A stretch of 64,000 bases of DNA from Mucidula mucida (lineage: Eukaryota > Basidiomycota > Agaricomycetes > Agaricales > Physalacriaceae), in assembly GCA_015501055.1 (NCBI GenBank), contig JADNYV010000131.1, positions 39,248 through 103,247 on the forward strand, in the 5' to 3' direction. Of the stretch, positions 1 through 9,824 are shown one piece after another (the stretch's first letter is position 1; each line of letters opens with the position of its first letter). The translations under genes were made by a program, and so were the position numbers. Below the pieces are notes generated by a model that was given only the letters and a program-made list of their open reading frames with translations, was not told the DNA's origin and did no database searches.

Positions 1-79
1 ATCAATAGAAACCTTTTGGGGGGTAGGAGGAATCGAGGAGGAACACCGTATTGGCATGGTCGCCGCCAGTGTGGCGTTC

Positions 80-970
80 CAAGGCCACCGCATGCTTTTA
101 CTGCTCATTTTCCTATACACCGATACATTCGCGTCAGGGTGTACGAAGAGGAAAGAATGTAACAAACGCACCCTGGAACAAAGCTCTCTATCCAAGAACC
201 ATCCTCGGTTCACGTCAGCACAAGCATCATTCCCTCCGTCTACGAACACTTTCGGTACAGAAACATTGGGAAGAAATCTGGGAACGCCAGTCGGTGGCAG
301 CAAGTAGTCAGGCCATGAGAGAGACTTGAATCCCCGTCAATGAGTGAAGCATAACAAGGAAAGCAGCGATGTACTTGTTACAGCCCAAACACGTCGCTCT
401 GCGTGTCGATGCACGTCGAAATGTGCCTCCTCGCGATCGTCTGGTTCGCCTTGGCCTTTCTATTCGGCCCGTGTGTCCATCGGAGTCGTCTTCAACATCC
501 CAGTAAGTCGTCTGTCGATGGACAGAACGGCCAAGTAGCACAGTCTAACTTTTGAGGGCGTCGTGTCATGGATGGAATGTAGTAAGGTTAGGCCGATCCG
601 TAAATAGGCATCAACGCCGTGCACGGATCGGGGTTTGCAATGATCTGCCTGTGGGTCCTGTTTGCCTCAAGCACAACGACGTCTTTTAGTTCTATGCGCA
701 TATGGGACTTTCGTATGATGAAATAAAAGGAGACTCTCTTCACAGAGACTAATATACAGAACATACTACATCTGTACAGACTGTGCTCTAAGCTCTATAA
801 CAAGTACAGCACTAGGCTCTTTTCGAAAACAAGCAGCATCAACATGTTCAAGTTCTATTGAGTGACAGCACTGCGACGTGCCCGTAAAAAACTCATTGTG
901 AGCAGACTTAGTCTCCTACAGCCAAGTGAGACAGACTAGCTATCCCAAGCACCTATATCAATATCACATT
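80..970 (+). repeat. Decayed copy of the family P upstream module, gene lost
   Basis: This stretch aligns by eye with the region upstream of the family P genes at 36,960-37,850 and 38,780-39,620. Shared landmarks are an ATTTTCCTATA block near 105-115, a GTCATG...AGTAAGG...GGCATCAACGCCGTGCACGG block near 567-626, and a long AT-rich tract (720-945) with AGACTAATATACAGAACA and CTATTGAGTGACAGCACTGCGACG. No family P reading frame follows; sub-repeat sequence starts instead near 1,005. It is a promoter-side relic without a gene. Confidence 0.7.
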
Positions 971-1004
971 GTCATGAGCTTTTTGAAGAACGTCTGCCTC
1001 ACCA

Positions 1005-1290
1005 CCACTGGCATGTACTTGACGTTAAAAACGATATCTCGATATAAAGTGAAAGGGTGCAGTTTGCGAATAGTGTGTTTAGATAGAGTGATTGTGAGAG
1101 TATGAACTGGTGGGCCCGGGCATGTCTGCTATTGGTACATAAGTCGGCATTGTTTTAAACAACTTCCTGATACTGCGTTGACTCGCTCGCCTCTCAGAAA
1201 TCCGCCACCGTCGTTTAGTGATTGACCTTTACTGGGAGAGTTGCAGAAGGGGACGAATCACGGTGAACCGTACCAATACCGCCTTCGGAT
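1005..1290 (+). repeat. 430-470 bp sub-repeat, isolated copy a
   Basis: Matches the sub-repeats at 6,815, 7,250, 7,700, 11,716 and 12,186. The shared core holds AAAACGATATCTCG, GTGAAAGGG, a TTGTGAGAGT block, GGCATGTCTG, AAGTCGGCATTG and ACAACTTCCTGATAC...CGCTCGCCTCTCAG. More diverged than the clustered copies. Confidence 0.7.
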
Positions 1291-1319
1291 TTGATTGCGA
1301 AGTGTGAAACACAAGTTAC

Positions 1320-1510
1320 TAAGACCACGAAACAATCTTACAGTTTAATCGCCTCTCAACCCGCTGGGCGTTCCTCAAGGATGTATCGATTAGAGATAAC
1401 ATGATGAGGAAACCTGACGTCTATAGAGTCCGTACGCGTCCATACATAATCTCAACCACACACCCAACAAAGTCCTCTGGCGCATCATAATGTGCCTAAC
1501 AGTCATGGCA
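1320..1510. repeat. Dispersed repeat shared with 30,690-30,860
   Basis: Contains CTCAACCCGCTGGGCG, GATAACATGATGAGGAAACC and CATACATAATCTCAACCACA, which recur with substitutions at 30,705-30,825. In the 30.7 kb copy the sequence continues into a segment matching the exon 3/intron 3 edge of the gene at 3,135-3,753. The two blocks (1.3 kb and 3.3 kb) may therefore once have been adjacent. Confidence 0.5.
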
Positions 1511-1694
1511 GAATTAGTACTTATAACACTTGCGTGGAAATTCTGATAACACTCACAAATGATCAACCTTGGCGAGCTCAACGAATGCGACGACACGAGC
1601 ATGGCCACCATCCGCAACAGCATGCTTAAACTTCATCTCTATTTCAACGAACGCCCACATCATTCATTACTCGTGCACCCAATGACTGTCATCG

Positions 1695-2044
1695 TCACGA
1701 GCATCCCCGGGTCAAACAACGCGGTCTCCGCTTGCTCCTAAGCATCTCCTTGATTCGCGAATAAGAACCCGTCATCGTGGCTTTGAGATCCATAAAGCAA
1801 GTGAGCTCCGCTTCTGACATTCGCTTGAGCGTCGGGCGTACGCCGTTGAACAAGGGAACTAGAGGTTCAAAAGATTCTAAGGAAGGGTACTGAGTAGTAC
1901 AGTTACACAGGGGGGAGAATATTTACTTCCATTGAACAGCGTGTCATGAAAGATCATGAGCGTCTGGTAAACACACCCACGGATGGGACCGCTGTCGGTG
2001 AACACATAGCGGGTCCCCTCAGCGTCAATAACGGCAAGAGGCAT
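1695..2044 (-). pseudogene. Relic of an alpha/beta-hydrolase-fold gene, N-terminal part only
   Basis: On the minus strand an ATG at 2,044 opens an exon (2,044-1,927) reading MPLAVIDAEGTRYVFTDSG, then YQTLMIFHDTLFNG. A 50-nt GTAAAT...TTAG intron (1,926-1,877) follows, then a second exon (1,876-1,695) beginning KSFEPLVPLF. Fungal alpha/beta hydrolases start with a similar strand-turn-strand pattern and an HG-containing oxyanion segment followed by F-x-P-L-x-P-L. Here HG has become HD, the frame loses the family pattern after PLFN, and it stops at about 99 residues, with no Ser or His catalytic motif. It is a truncated pseudogene at best. Family assignment rests on pattern memory and is uncertain. 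Confidence 0.4.
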
Positions 2045-2334
2045 GATGGGCAATTCTAGGAGCGTGCTCTTAAAGCAAAAAGAACGACATGCCGAGCGCC
2101 TCTCAAACACAAACACAAGCATTATGTGCTCCTGAGTCAAAACCGACTGGGTCAGTCTCCATCCCAGCCCGTGGACAGTCAGCTTATCCCTTCGTCCCAC
2201 GGTGGAGGATGCTCCTAGAAGTGTTACCTTTGAATGTAGACGAGCTTGGAGTACATGCGGTCGGATCTGACCGGGCCAAATCGCCAGGTCCAGAATCTGG
2301 CATTCAATTCGTCTTCTAATACTCTGACTCAACA

Positions 2335-2460
2335 TGTCGTACGTCGATGTTCAAAGCGGCCAAGTAGCGCAGCGTAACTTTTCCAAGCGTCGTGTCATGG
2401 TGGGCCAGAGCAAGAGCAGGATGACCCATAATTGGACATCACCGCCGTGCGCGTTTCAGA
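2335..2460 (+). repeat. Dispersed module, copy 2
   Basis: GTCGTACGTCGATGTTCAAAG, then GCGTCGTGTCATGGTGGG and TTGGACATCACCGCCGTGC. The same ordered blocks occur at 500-626, 5,060-5,153, 9,905-10,030, 37,335-37,457, 39,130-39,240, 56,530-56,650 and 58,330-58,432. Here it leads straight into a sub-repeat copy at 2,470. Confidence 0.7.
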
Positions 2461-2469
2461 ATGAATAAA

Positions 2470-2945
2470 GCGGCAAAAACAATATCTCGGGCAGGTGGAA
2501 TCTGAGCTTGTTGATGGTATGTGTAGATAGTAATGTGTGAGAGTACTGTAGCGTTTCGACCGTAACTTCACAGCCTGTGACCCATTATGGTCTGAAGTTA
2601 CAGCGAACAGCTTCACAGACCCTTAAATTGCCTTTTTTGGACAGTTCCGCTTATAGCAGGACCTGAAATTTCCTTATTTGGAGGCTCGTGCCTGACCAAA
2701 GTGGTCCGTGACCCGTTATGATGTATATATAGCTTCACTTCAAAGACCCCCGCGACCCGTTATGTGAATTTGTGGTCGAAACGCTACAGTATTGGGCTGG
2801 TGGGTCCTGGCATCGGCATAGCTTTAATAAACAGCTTCCTGATACACCGCTCGCCTCTCAATATACTATGTTCGTGTTTCAATCTGCTACTGTTGTTCAG
2901 TGATTACCTTTAAGTGAAAGAGTTGTAGAAGGGGCTATTCTCAAA
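2470..2945 (+). repeat. Sub-repeat copy b, interrupted by a MITE
   Basis: Sub-repeat sequence runs from 2,470 (AAAACAATATCTCGGG) to 2,545, breaks for 244 bp, and resumes at 2,790 with TATTGGGCTGGTGGGTCCTGGCATC, then AACAGCTTCCTGATAC and CGCTCGCCTCTCA. Other copies are continuous at this point and give the empty site. Confidence 0.75.
2546..2789. mobile_element. MITE with TA target duplication (Tc1/mariner-like ends)
   Basis: A 244-bp non-coding insert is bounded by perfect 16-bp inverted repeats, CTGTAGCGTTTCGACC at the left and its complement at the right. With a few mismatches they extend about 10 bp further. It is flanked by TA on both sides (2,544-2,545 and 2,790-2,791). It carries no ORF but has internal repeats of TGACCC(A/G)TTATG. 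The uninterrupted sub-repeat copies show the pre-insertion site with a single TA. TA duplication points to the Tc1/mariner group; the autonomous partner is not in the window. Confidence 0.85.
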
Positions 2946-3134
2946 GTAGCTCAAATAACGATCCTCGGTGAACCATGCCAATACCGCCTTCAAATTTGAT
3001 CGTGAATCGCGTCCAGCCAGGAGAATACAAAATTGGCTACTTGGACCTTTCTTTAAGACCATCAAGCAGAACTGCAAATGTGATTTCAGCCTTTACTCAA
3101 CTACATTTCCAAGTAAACTCGACAATACACACCT

Positions 3135-3753
3135 TCAATCATTCATCCTTCTCCATTTGAGGTCATAATGTGTAGGAAGGTCGTCTGATATATTATACGC
3201 CTCCTTCGCCGCAGCGATCAGCTCAGGTCTCATAATCAAAGCCATATACTCCTCGTCCAAGTTGACGCCAAAGAGGATAAGAAGGTAGCGTCCGACGATC
3301 TGTATACGGGGTAGTAACTCAACTCTGTTTCTACATCAGACCAGCGACAGTTTCATTCGTAGCACGCACCCGAACTGGTCCGCGTACTTGAGTTCCTCCC
3401 AACGCGGAAGCGCGTATAAATTCCGTATCTCAGAAACAGCACAATCATATTTGCCATCAACCTCGTCTGAGTCCATAACGAGTTTCCAGCACAACATGTA
3501 GGTGGGGGTCCTATGACCGTTTATGATGGAATCTGCGGGTGGCGGGCGTTCTGTCGGTGCATAGAGCAATGGGAAGCCATTCCTGGAAACCTAAACGATT
3601 CGCGTTGGGGTGCGGAAGCCACAAAATACGACTTACACGAGTTCACCCACTTGGAACTTTCTCCTGCTATAATACAACCCGTTGTTACGCGCCGAGAAGA
3701 TGCTATTGTGAAGTGACTTACAGGTAGTCTCTGCGCCTCTGTGCTTCTGACAT
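3135..3753 (-). CDS. Four-exon gene of unknown function, about 156 aa
   Basis: Reconstructed from splice signals on the minus strand. Exon 1 is 3,753-3,722 (MSEAQRRRDY...), exon 2 is 3,663-3,639 (RKFQVGEL), exon 3 is 3,590-3,342 (...RNGFPLLYAPTERPPPADSI...) and exon 4 is 3,299-3,135 (IVGRYLLILFGVNLDEEYM...LPTHYDLKWRRMND, stop). Donors are GTAAGT, GTGTAAGT and GTCTGA; acceptors are CAG, TTTAG and ACAG; introns are 42-58 nt. Codons are open throughout. The protein is mixed alpha/beta with no signal peptide or membrane segment, and I recognise no family. The weak third donor (GTCTGA) is the least certain step. A fragment matching the exon 3/intron 3 border lies at 30,860-30,905, so the gene or its relic has been copied. 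Confidence 0.5.
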
Positions 3754-3891
3754 GGTTGTAACCAACGTGTAGCCTTTAGTCAAGAATGAGAAGCGCGAGA
3801 TACTCTTTTAAAGACGCGTGACAATTGCCCAAATGCTCGATACCTGTTAGTGGTGGTCGGAAGCCAAAAGTGGGTTGATCACTAACCGCCA

Positions 3892-4722
3892 TCACCGTTT
3901 CCACGGCGTAGGAAATGTCGATATGGTCCATGGCCGGCTGGTGCGTTGACTACACGCCCTGCACGCGTAACTTGCTGACGATGCCGACCTGATCGTCGCC
4001 AAAGCGCCTGTTGCACCGACGTTCGCAATAGAGGAACTACTGTACATCGACGTCCATGAAGATATCTTTGCCGGATACGTGCAAGGATTCAAGGCCTGGA
4101 AAATTGGTTGCCCTCGCTGGGAACAACGAAGACTCAACATTGTTACCTCCACCGTAACACACATATAGAACGATGTTGCGCCAAAGGGCAAACCAGTCCT
4201 CCAATCGATACTTTGCCTCGCCATTCCCGACCACCAGATCATCATGTAGCTCAGTAATCTCATCGAAGACAGTCAATGGTCCGGTCTGTTGGAAAAAAAT
4301 CAGTCTCAATATACGCATCTATTTACACCTGAGGACAAACCATACCTCGTGGCATCTGATCCCTCCACATACAGCGCCGTAGCCCAAACCTGCACGGGGG
4401 TGTACCATGGAAAACGTCCAGCCCGAGATTGTCCACTTGCCATGTGGAGTTCATCGACGATGACAGTACCGTCCCGAATATCCAGTTCTCATCTTCGCCT
4501 GCTCCTCGGATTATATTGGCGAGTAGCTTCTCACGTTGTCGTGATAGCAGATTGAGAGGTGGAATGGATCTCGCTGACTGCGCAAGGAGAATGGCTGCAA
4601 CGATTCCGGTGGTAATACTAATAGGCGGCGTGCTGATATGGCGGGCGCTGGGCCGGGAGAAAGCAACAACAAAAGTGCGAGCAGTTTCGACATGCATCGG
4701 CGCGTTCTAAGGTATACGGGTG
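3892..4722 (-). pseudogene. Multi-exon gene remnant, unknown function
   Basis: A convincing intron (GTGTAA...CAACAG, about 44 nt, near 4,283-4,326) joins an upstream open frame to an exon reading TGPLTVFDEITELHDDLVVG, then EAKYRLEDWFALWRNIVLYV, ending near 4,037. Upstream (4,690-4,511) an ATG opens MSKLLALLLLLSPGPAPA, which looks like a signal peptide. Between the two, three overlapping frames all look partly coding, and I could not find one splice pattern that keeps everything open. Downstream (3,892-4,030) more open sequence remains without a clear junction. It could be a secreted or membrane protein gene, intact with unusual introns or decayed. No family is recognised. Confidence 0.35.
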
Positions 4723-4954
4723 GTGTCTACACCAATTTGCGTTAGCTCCAGGATGGAAAAGGAGGTAATAAACGCATCCGGTATTGACTCCTTGCGCACT
4801 TTCTCTCATCCAAGCCCGGCTGTCCATCGATAAAGCAAAATCGTAAAAGAAATTCGAAGCTGAACGCCGTCGCTGGCGGAAATTAACTGGTTTCGAAAAA
4901 GGCCAAAAGAATAGTAAGTACCTGGAAGCAAGTCAGCTAGCGTAGCATATCAAG

Positions 4955-5160
4955 CAGATTAATCATGTACGCGATGAAGACCTGTCGCTCTCCATGTCGA
5001 TGCGCGGCGGAAGCCTAGCATTTCTCTTTGGCCTTTCGACTCGTCTCATCCTTGGTCGTCCCTATGATCCAGCGAGTCGTTTAAAAGCCTCGCGTCATGA
5101 TGGAACAGAGCAAGATTAGGGTGATCCATATTTGGACATCACCGCCGTGCACAATTAGAG
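4955..5160 (+). repeat. Dispersed module, copy 3
   Basis: Left part (CGCTCTCCATGTCGATGC..., TTTGGCCTTTC...) matches 390-470. Right part (GCGTCATGATGGAACAGAGCAAG...GGACATCACCGCCGTGCAC) matches the other module copies. It lies just beyond the 3' end of the family Q gene at 5,275-6,609, and the same arrangement recurs at 9,825-10,055. Confidence 0.75.
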
Positions 5161-5274
5161 CGCCGAGAACTTTGGCAAGTAAATAGTCTGTATACAAGAG
5201 AGAGTGATAATACATACAACAGTTCCGTACAAATCGATAAAGGAAGATATAGTACACAGATAGTAATAGTCGTG

Positions 5275-6609
5275 TTACCACATGTATTGCATATACGGAG
5301 GTATCAAGCGGTCCACCAGCCTCGAAACAAAGTTGTCCAGCCGACGTCGCTGACGGCGAGGCCTAGTGACTTCCTGCTCCCCTCGTTCCTCTTCCCCTCG
5401 TTCCTCTTCCCGAGGGCGCTTCGGTCCATTACTAGAACTTGCCGCGGCGCCATCACCGGAAATATCCTGATTCTCGCATCGTGCAGTCCCATTAGCAACT
5501 TCCCCCTCCTCGTTTCTTCCTCGCCTCATCCGCCCCCTTGAACCAGCCCCGCTTGCGGGAGTAGGAGACTTTGTCCCGCCAAAATCAAAGTGGGCGACTG
5601 AATACCGGTCTGGCGAAGGAACTCGTTGAAAGCCGTTTACGCAACCGGCAGAAGAGACGCTCAAGTTGTCAGAGCTAAAGAACAAGGTATCTGAGTAGGC
5701 TTCCGCATCCTGCGAAACCTTGTTTGCAAGGCCTGAGCGGATCCTAGTGCGAGGCGGCGGTACAGAGCTGGGCCGCTGGTGCTCGAAGCTGTTCAATGGA
5801 AGAGGATCGGCTACCGACGAATCAGGAACATGTGCTGGTGAGGATGGAGTGCTTTGACTAGTATCAGCATCGCAAACTTGTGTTGGGGGTAGTGCTTCGT
5901 TCTGAACAACGGCGTCCACAGCTGCGAGATTTGAATCCTCCTCTCCATCTTGCTCCCGACTGACCGTGGCTGCGGAATGAACAGGGCGAGTAGCGTCGGA
6001 GATGGCGTTAAGGTTCGCCAGAGGTTTATCAAGGGGATTCAGGGGATCTTGCGGTCCACCAGCGAGTAGAAGACAAGGCAGCGGAAATTCAGAAATTGCT
6101 GTCTCTTCCGAAGACGATGGTAACATAGTTTGGATGGTCTGAGGCGGAGCGTTGGGCGTAGGATCATGAATGGACGATATTGAATTAGACAATGGAACGG
6201 ATGCGATGGCCGCAAGTGTGACCGCTGTACGAGAGCTCGAGGCATGGCTGGTTGAATCTGCAGGGATTTGAGGAGATACGTCGTCATCTGAGGCGACTGG
6301 CAGCAGCGGCGCGGAATCCTTGTCGTCCGAGTCTTCTGCTCTCTCCAGTTCGAGTTGTTGCCTGATAAGCAACCAGTTTACTACCAGTTCTACCGACATA
6401 TTGTGATACTGGGTCTCGAGCGAGACCATGACATCTTTGATCGATGACTGGCGAGGCAAGGCGAGAAGGATCCGTGCTACGTCTGTAGCGCCGAGAGGTT
6501 TGCCTGTCTTGTCGGTGGGAGGTCCATGCGTCGGTTTGGTGTCGTACTCCTCGGCGAGATGAAGGGCCGCCTGGGCGAGTTGAGCGTTGGATATCCCCTG
6601 CAGCGACAT
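5275..6609 (-). CDS. Family Q protein, copy 1 (444 aa), putative HTH-like nuclear protein
   Basis: I start it at the ATG at 6,609 (MSLQGISNAQLAQAALHLAE) because the paralog begins identically there. In-frame sequence upstream contains a likely 5'UTR intron end (CTGTTACAG) just before the ATG. Residues 1-95 are helical with the pattern LPRQSSIKDVM...YHNMSVELVVNWLLIRQQ. The pattern I-x-x-[ED]-x-[IV]-V-x-W also occurs in family P. Residues 100-380 are Ser/Pro/Ala-rich low complexity. The tail has a Glu/Arg-rich stretch, the basic block RPRRQRRR, and ends NFVSRLVDRLIPPYMQYMW. The basic block suggests nuclear location. Function unknown; HTH-like DNA binding is inference. Downstream lies the dispersed module; the paralog is at 10,153-11,505. 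Confidence 0.7.
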   Translation of the reverse strand: MSLQGISNAQLAQAALHLAEEYDTKPTHGPPTDKTGKPLGATDVARILLALPRQSSIKDVMVSLETQYHNMSVELVVNWLLIRQQLELERAEDSDDKDSAPLLPVASDDDVSPQIPADSTSHASSSRTAVTLAAIASVPLSNSISSIHDPTPNAPPQTIQTMLPSSSEETAISEFPLPCLLLAGGPQDPLNPLDKPLANLNAISDATRPVHSAATVSREQDGEEDSNLAAVDAVVQNEALPPTQVCDADTSQSTPSSPAHVPDSSVADPLPLNSFEHQRPSSVPPPRTRIRSGLANKVSQDAEAYSDTLFFSSDNLSVSSAGCVNGFQRVPSPDRYSVAHFDFGGTKSPTPASGAGSRGRMRRGRNEEGEVANGTARCENQDISGDGAAASSSNGPKRPREEERGEEERGEQEVTRPRRQRRRLDNFVSRLVDRLIPPYMQYMW

Positions 6610-6814
6610 GACTGTAACAGTGCGTGAGTACCAAGAAATGATGACCACAGCAAGAAACATACTGTTCGGGTTGACGTTGTGGATTGACGGAGGAATCGCC
6701 TAGGGCGGGTAGTAGAAAGAACGATGGTGGTGGTGGATAGTAGAAGAGCGCGTAATCCAAAAATGGACATCGTCCTCCTTTCGCGATGACACGTGATCAC
6801 GGAATTGCTACTTA

Positions 6815-7965
6815 CTGTAAAAACGACATCTCGGTAGAATGAAGGGGAATAGTTTGTGGATAGTATATGTAGTAGATAGTTTGTTTGTGAGAGTGTGAAC
6901 TGAGTGGCCCTGGCATGTCTGTTATTGGGGCGTAAGTCGGCATTGCCTTGTTAAACAACTTCCTGATACCGCGGTGACCCGCTCGCCTCTCAGAATACTA
7001 CGTTCGTGGTTTGATCTACCACTGGCATTCAGTGATTGTCGTTGACTGGAGGAGCTGTAGGGGTTAATAATCAGTGAATCATCGGGTGATCATCACAGCG
7101 CTCTCCTCTTTTCACACCTGGATTTCAGCCGTCCTTAACTGGGCACCCATGAAAGCATGACATCCAGTGGTCCTTCGTCGGTGATCCAAATCTAGGGAGC
7201 AAGATTGTGAAATGGTACCAAAGGAATTTCATCCTGACACGTAGCCATGTCAAAAATTATCTCGGTGAAGTGAAGGGGAATAGTTTGTGGATAGTATGTG
7301 TAGTAGATAGTATGTTGTGAGAGTGTGCACTGAGTGGCCCTGGCATGTCTGTTCTTGTGGCATAGGTCGGCAATGCTTTATTAAACAACTTCCTGATACC
7401 GCGGTGACCCGCTCGCCTCTCAGAATACTATGTTCGTGTTTTGATCTGCCATTGGCGTTTGGTGTTTGTTGTTTACTGGAGGAGCCGTAGGTACTAGGGG
7501 TGAACAATCAGTGACAGTGAATCATCGGATGATCGTTTACAGAGCTCTCCTCTCTTCACACCTGGATGATTCGAATGACAATTAAGTTGTCATTAACTGT
7601 GCGCCTGTGAAGGCATGTCCTCCAGTGGTCCTTCGTCGGTGATCCAAGTCCAGGGAGCCAGAGCAGTAAGTATTGTGGCTTTCATGATGACATGTAGCTG
7701 CTATGACAAAAAATATTTCAGTCAAGTGAAGGGGAATAGTTTGTGGATAGCATGGGTAGTAGATAGTTTGTTGTGAGAGTGTCAAGTGAACGGTCCTGGC
7801 GCGTCTGTTCTTGTGGCATAAGTCGGTCCTGCTTTATTAAACAGCTGCCTGGTACCGCGGTGACCTCTTCTTCGAGTCTTAGAATACTATGTTTGTGTTT
7901 TGATCTCCCACTGGCGTTCGGTGAATTTTGTTTACTGGAAGCGCTGTAGGGGGGCAGCGGGCTCC
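6815..7965. repeat. Three tandem sub-repeats (unit 1)
   Basis: Copies start near 6,815, 7,250 and 7,700. The landmark TGAAGGGGAAT is at 6,840, 7,271 and 7,727 (periods 431 and 456). Each holds GTAGTAGATAGT, TGTGAGAGTGT, CCTGGC(A/G)(T/C)GTCTGTT, AAGTCGG and GATACCGCGGTGACC, with GAGGAGC(C/T)GTAGG at the end. No long ORF is conserved among copies. They lie 5' of the family Q gene and could hold its promoter. Confidence 0.8.
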
Positions 7966-8004
7966 TGGTCACCTCGATCAGTAAATCGAGGAATGCCGCC
8001 GGCG

Positions 8005-8048
8005 TTCCTGGGACCGTGCCGTGTATGGACTTCCTTCCTTCCTTCCAC
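8005..8048 (+). repeat. GGGACCGTGCCGTGTAT core followed by (TTCC)n
   Basis: The core GGGACCGTGCCGTGTATGG is followed by CTTCCTTCCTTCC. The same core-plus-microsatellite appears at 12,468-12,503, 44,640-44,686 and 63,821-63,867. Confidence 0.7.
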
Positions 8049-8049
8049 G

Positions 8050-9800
8050 ACACCGACGAATCCATCCGCGAACGCGCATGCCACGGAACAAGTGACACCG
8101 ATAACGCTCAAGTCTGCGCAGGGGTACGCGCTCGCCGCTGATAGAAGGAGTCGGGATTTCGCGATTCTTCCGCGAAAGGCTCTCTTGCCGGACTCCTTCC
8201 TCAGGACCCTGGGGTGTCAACATCAACATTCAGCGACCTGACGGTCCGCGTCTACTCGACATCATTGGACAGCCCGCGAACGAACTGGATGGAACGTCGC
8301 GTTTTGGACGAGTATGGTGCGTTTACATATGTGCGAATTGATATGCAAACATCGAAAAAGCTCACAGATCTGTTTGACTGCCTCACATCACTCTTTGGCG
8401 CGCTCTCGCCGCAATCACTGCCACCGAGACCATTCGTGGCCTGCCCCGTCGTCGGCGTCATATGGATTTCTTTTTCCCGCCCACACTAAGCTTATGATCA
8501 TCGCCTAGCCAGATTCGACGCGTAACTCAATGCCGAGACCTTAGCTGGTCGTTTGACGTGCTTATGAGAGACCATAGCCATCGGCTTAGAAATTGGTCTA
8601 TAGGTAAGCTTTGAAATCCGTTCCTTCGTGGATTGGGGTCGCTGATGTGGCATCAGGAATGGAGATGTGAATGTTGCTCTTCCTGCGGAAAGACACGAGA
8701 GGAGTCCTGGGATTCTGCCACGTCAACAGAAAAAAGTACGACTTCGAATTCATAGGGTCGGACCAGATCAATGTCATCGCTAGTTTGGAAGAGACACGTC
8801 TACTCGCATCCGAATCCTCTACTTGCGCCGCGTAGGCCTGGCCATAACGTACCTCCGATTGGCCAAAGCGCTCGCAACTTTGACTCTTGTCGTTCGCAAT
8901 GAGTCGCCCTTGACTGGCGGCGTCTAGCTGAAAACGTCCTCCAACTCGATCTGTGAAGCGATCAGTCCCACCCCAAATGGCAGCGCTATACTTTCAGCTG
9001 ACGCGGTGAGTTTGTGCTTTCTTCTTTCGACGATAAAATCGAACTGACGAGAATGCAGTCATCCACGCCACAACTTCTCGAGTTGGCGTCCGTCCTTCTA
9101 AGCTGGTCTCCATAACGCAACCCGCTCATGCGGGGAACTTGCCTTTTAGTCAGGAGCGAATGGATCGAACTGCCTGTGGGAACTGTTATCCGAAATCTCT
9201 CGATAATCATGTAATTCGCGGCTGGGTTTGAGGTGCTACGCGGCCGTCAATCTCAAGAACGCCAACCAGATAGATATGGAATTGTTCAATTCAAGCTGTC
9301 TTTTGCAGCCGCGTATGTTTGATGATTGCTTCTTCTAATTTTCCCTCGTTAACTGGTTGGTATAGATCAACATTGATTTTTGGACATTGGTAAAAACAAT
9401 CACGAATCCCTTCACAGAAGGCACAGTATTCTGCGAGTCCCATTCAATGGAACGACGGTGCAGCCTATGATACTGTTGCCAGCCTCTCCAGAACCCAGAA
9501 CTTAGATCAAGGCTGTCGTGCTCGTGCTTCCGACGACAATCGCGCTTCAAGGTCCACATTTCGCTCGTCAAGTGTCTAAAAATCAACGGAGGAGTTTTCA
9601 TTTCGTGGATCGGTACACGTCGAATCAGGACCACCAATCAAAGGCGCTAATATCAATAATAGTCGTCGATTGTAATAGAAATTCGAAGCAAACTTGGAAA
9701 TCGAGGCAGTTATCATCCAGTCCAGCGCCCAGGAATCCGCTCATTGTCGTGGCTGGATTCCCTTCGTGAATTGGCTTGGAGCTCATTATTGAGGTGTTAT
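8050..9800 (+). pseudogene. Decayed multi-exon gene, unit 1 copy
   Basis: Compared with unit 2, plus-strand coding traces are visible. One is VNINIQRPDGPRLLDIIGQPANE near 8,217-8,286. Another is TPQLLELASVLLSW near 9,065-9,107 after a GTGAGT...GCAG intron. A third is RRSFHFVDRY near 9,590-9,620. Frameshifts relative to unit 2 (for example one T fewer at about 8,155) and stop codons break it. Frames shared by both units argue for an ancestral gene rather than chance. No family is recognised; the order of pieces may hide more than one gene. Confidence 0.4.
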
Positions 9801-9824
9801 ATGGCAATGGGGTCAGCATGTACT

